Source: VMFW01 sp038058095 (GTDB taxonomy: Bacteria; Patescibacteriota; Minisyncoccia; UBA6257; 2-01-FULL-56-20). From it: 39,748 nucleotides of DNA. A program made the translations under genes and the position numbers. Positions 38,601 to 39,748 of the stretch are shown here, in pieces. The DNA is taken from NCBI GenBank assembly GCA_038058095.1, contig JBBUBW010000043.1:1-39748 (forward strand), written 5' to 3'. Position 1 is the first letter of the stretch, and every line of letters starts with the position of its first letter. The notes beneath the pieces are model-generated. The model had not been told where the DNA came from, searched no databases, and was given only the letters and a program-made list of their open reading frames with translations.

Positions 38601-39450
38601 CGACCAAATCTAGGTTTTCTAAATTCCCATCAATCTTAATAACCTTAACTGCCTCGTATTGAATACTTTCTTTAACCGCGAGCGCCACATTTCCCGGCAA
38701 GGTCCACGGCGTCGTGGTCCAAGACAAAATATAAGTTTTATCATCCGTCTTGTAATCCCCAATTTTTTGTCCTTTTTTTAACTTAAACTTCACATACACC
38801 GAATTATCCACCACTTCTTTGTATCCAAGCGCCATCTCATGCGACGAAAGTCCCGTCCCGCACCGAGGGCACCAATTCACAATCTTGTTTCCTTTATATA
38901 AAAGTTTCTTCTTCCAAAACTGCGAAATAACCCACCACAAACTTTCTATATAATCCTTTTCGTAAGTCACGTAGGGATTTTTCATATCCAACCAATACCC
39001 CATCCGCTCCGTCAGCTTTTCAAACTCATCTTTAAACTGCCAAACCGATTCGCGGCACTTTTGGTTAAACTCCGCGATTCCATACTTTTCAATCTCTTTT
39101 TTCGACTTCAACCCCAAAGCTTTTTCCACCTGAATCTCAACCGGTAATCCGTGCGTGTCCCATCCTGCCTTTCGCGGCACAAAATAACCCCGCATCGTTT
39201 TGTAGCGCAGTATCACGTCTTTAAAAACCCGGGCAATCACATGGTGAATTCCGGGCCGGCCATTCGCCGTCGGCGGTCCCTCATAAAAAACAAAAATCTT
39301 TCGCCTTTTCTGCGTTAGTCCGCGTTCTTTTTTGCGTAAGTCCGCGGTAGCCGATAGGCTACGCTCAAAAATCTGGTTTTTCTTCCAATAATCTAGAACT
39401 TTCTTTTCGGACTCGGGCAGGTTGAAATTTTTTATATCCTTTATAAACAT
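35668..39450 (-). CDS. ileS: Isoleucyl-tRNA synthetase with embedded histidine-phosphatase domain
   Basis: This 1260-residue class Ia synthetase has FYEGPPTANGRPGIHHVIAR (HIGH-like, about 67), a CP1 editing domain (about 200-400), WTTTPWTLPGN, SRERYWGTPLPIWECKKCG, DVWFDSGSM, KMSKSKGN (about 879) and the anticodon domain WILARLDE..RWYIRRSRRR. Between about 565 and 735, after EELDKKA and before DLHRPYVDEI, lies a whole histidine phosphatase: LLMRHGESEA (His571), FSSDVLRTKETA, LREINMG, GPEGGESL and LIVSHEYP (second His about 709). This explains the extra length over the usual 1050 or so. Two heptamer-repeat inserts (about 805-829 and 948-972) and a short AAATCGC array are also in frame. Confidence 0.93.
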   Translation of the reverse strand: MFIKDIKNFNLPESEKKVLDYWKKNQIFERSLSATADLRKKERGLTQKRRKIFVFYEGPPTANGRPGIHHVIARVFKDVILRYKTMRGYFVPRKAGWDTHGLPVEIQVEKALGLKSKKEIEKYGIAEFNQKCRESVWQFKDEFEKLTERMGYWLDMKNPYVTYEKDYIESLWWVISQFWKKKLLYKGNKIVNWCPRCGTGLSSHEMALGYKEVVDNSVYVKFKLKKGQKIGDYKTDDKTYILSWTTTPWTLPGNVALAVKESIQYEAVKVIKIDGNLENLDLVEGETYIFADTEEAEMRIFQKKVDWGKDNNAQVQIFVSKGVVSDEGKFGSKINVSLKKVGAFSGEHLLGGKYEPLFDVAELSKNKNAYKVYLAGFVTDKDGMGVVHTAVMYGEDDYKLGMKVGLPQHHTVDEAGKFTKDVKGFASLIVKSKDKKEEDRTTQKIFEYLKKQGNFLLKSEISHQYPHCWRCSTPLLYYARSAWFVAMSKLKKELITNNNTINWIPAHMKEGRFGEWLKDVKDWNFSRERYWGTPLPIWECKKCGATEVVSGLEELDKKASGTRNEYLLMRHGESEAVLAGVIDSGEGKYHVTNKGKEQVERAARDLSKSGVDLIFSSDVLRTKETANIVAKSLGAKEVVFDKRLREINMGVIDGKPVSEYAKILPTLESRFEAGPEGGESLKVLRTRLWDFIKETDNKYKNKKILIVSHEYPIWMLNQAMMGWTQSEAISEMGVRGKTFIKTGQVVKPDLKVVPRDETGEVDLHRPYVDEILLRCSKCKGEMKRVKELCDVWFDSGSMPFGQVHWPFDVGRKTLDENQKTPNVQHLTSDALEFPADYICEAVDQTRGWFYTLLAVATALGKGAPYKNVISLGHINDKYGQKMSKSKGNVVDPWVMAEKYGMDAVRWYFYTATPPGEPKNFDEQEILKTYRRFHLILWNSLVFYKTYADKKLDVGRKTLDGENKTPNTQHPTSNVLDQWILARLDETVQKATKHFDKYEVREAALAIESLVDDLSRWYIRRSRRRLQKPESKQDYEACSATLGYVISEVLKMMAPFNPFFSEVLWNVLGNKDSVHLTEWPKSQIANRKSQIIKQMEEVRRLATLGLAKRAEAGIKVRQPLAKLSIKSKAKSAKLNQELLEILAEEVNVKKVAYDTKLNLTDAGEIELDTKITAELRGEGILRELVRAIQELRQKAGLSSNDRVVLMFELPEELKLAVSKGEGWLKKEVGAKSINYGKSDKFSAVTETKIEDKMVWVGIRKI
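36185..36215 (-). repeat. AAATCGC heptamer tandem repeat in ileS
   Basis: Four successive AAATCGC units on minus are in frame and encode KSQIANRKSQII near the C terminus, just before the tRNA-binding tail. Confidence 0.75.
36533..36605 (-). repeat. Heptamer inverted-array repeat in ileS (second)
   Basis: On minus, GACGTAG/GACGTAA/GACGTTA units, then a purine-rich spacer of about 14 nt, then CCAACAC/CCAACAT/CCGACAT units. In frame, it encodes KLDVGRKTLDGENK and NTQHPTSN at about residues 948-972. Confidence 0.85.
36963..37036 (-). repeat. Heptamer inverted-array repeat in ileS (first)
   Basis: On minus, GACGTAG/GACGTAA/GACGTTA units, an A-rich spacer, then CTAACGT/CCAACAT/CTAACAT/CTGACG. It encodes DVGRKTLDENQK and NVQHLTSD at about residues 805-829, between the DVWFDSG and KMSKS motifs. 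Confidence 0.85.
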
Positions 39451-39499
39451 ATTAACTTATAATCCACGTGCCCTCCGTAGTCTCGACGAAGGAGGGAAA

Positions 39500-39551
39500 T
39501 CTTCTCTTCCAGCTTGGGTAAGTTGAAATCCTTCAAATCTTTTAAAAGTAT
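39500..39551 (-). pseudogene. Diverged duplicate of the ileS start
   Basis: On minus, about 51 bases match the first 17 codons of ileS at roughly two thirds of positions. They read (I)LLKDLKDFNLPKLEEK against MFIKDIKNFNLPESEKK. The start codon is ATA instead of ATG. After this the similarity ends and a CCCTCC/GGAGGG hairpin (39471-39497) follows. It lies about 50 bp upstream of ileS. Confidence 0.65.
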
Positions 39552-39556
39552 TGAAA

Positions 39557-39685
39557 ATGTATCTTACTAATTCTAACATTTACCCCCTCACTAAAGGAGG
39601 AACTTATCAGAAATCCATAATAACAAGAGTTCGTCCTAATAGTCCAACCCCTAAATCCAGAACACCTCGAAACGAAAACAACTAA
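39557..39685 (+). CDS. Possible 42-residue basic ORF near the window end
   Basis: ATG at 39557 opens a 42-residue frame with a Pro/Arg/Thr-rich end (RVRPNSPTPKSRTPRNENN). No SD precedes the ATG. An AAAGGAGG lies inside the frame at 39593-39600 with no ATG, GTG or TTG at the proper distance. A weak ACTAAA/TTTAGT hairpin and a G run follow. It could be a degraded orphan cassette. The rest of 39451-39748 shows only the ileS stub and its hairpin. Confidence 0.2.
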   Translation: MYLTNSNIYPLTKGGTYQKSIITRVRPNSPTPKSRTPRNENN

Positions 39686-39748
39686 AACATTCCTCTTTTT
39701 AGTCGGGGGGTTTATTTTCAATAAAACGGTTGTCTAAAATGATTATCT

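Noticed and set aside
1..39748. Use of genetic code 25 (TGA as glycine)
   Set aside because: TGA ends several intact genes (the NYN gene, fpg) at the expected family length.

Overview
The window looks like a chromosomal segment of a Candidate Phyla Radiation bacterium (Patescibacteria, probably a Parcubacteria-like lineage). This rests on compact housekeeping genes mixed with a type IV pilus ATPase, RNase J, a membrane pyrophosphatase, a lamin-tail protein and membrane proteins I cannot assign, together with short or leaderless 5' ends. TGA is used as a normal stop, so code 25 (Gracilibacteria, Absconditabacteria) is ruled out. No rRNA operon, CRISPR array, integrase, transposase or phage structural gene is visible.

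Layout. 1-8731: the rpsT 3' end, then a long minus-strand block: polA, an orphan sensor kinase, fpg, a DUF4258/DUF2283 pair, a membrane-anchored PsbP-like protein, a NYN-domain nuclease and holA. 8770-12121: an orphan plus-strand cysteine-rich gene, a metallophosphoesterase, then tsaE, a lamin-tail protein and ruvB on minus. 12122-12700: non-coding, with a large inverted repeat, a strong promoter, a structured RNA and a hairpin element. 12701-22751: a PilB/GspE ATPase, a 1204-residue membrane protein, ftsH, two membrane proteins, tRNA-Ile(UAU), and two more copies of the hairpin element. 22795-29393: tRNA-Gly, a secreted orphan, tyrS, a small basic orphan, clpP, hppA and nusA. 29394-30777: non-coding, with a promoter-driven, terminator-bounded RNA carrying a 16-codon ORF, an inverted repeat, tRNA-Leu(CAG) and a truncated tRNA-Leu. 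30778-39450: rnj, a four-helix-bundle protein, trpS, a Nudix gene, an orphan Nudix-like gene, and an isoleucyl-tRNA synthetase with an embedded histidine-phosphatase domain.

The strongest unusual signals are: (1) the IleRS-histidine phosphatase fusion; (2) three intergenic hairpin elements whose loops are all exactly 45 nt with conserved ends, while their stems differ in sequence but stay complementary; (3) 7-nt tandem repeats, often arranged as inverted arrays, that have entered the reading frames of polA, ileS, trpS, fpg and tsaE; (4) duplicated gene starts (holA, the PsbP-like gene and, more diverged, ileS) lying upstream of the intact gene, two of them bracketing a one- or two-gene insertion; (5) four plus-strand orphan genes, each with its own sigma70-like promoter, strong Shine-Dalgarno and usually a hairpin terminator, in contrast to housekeeping genes whose -10 boxes lie next to the start codon; (6) two candidate structured RNAs that I could not assign to a family.

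All functional calls are by recognition of motifs and overall sequence; no database search was run.
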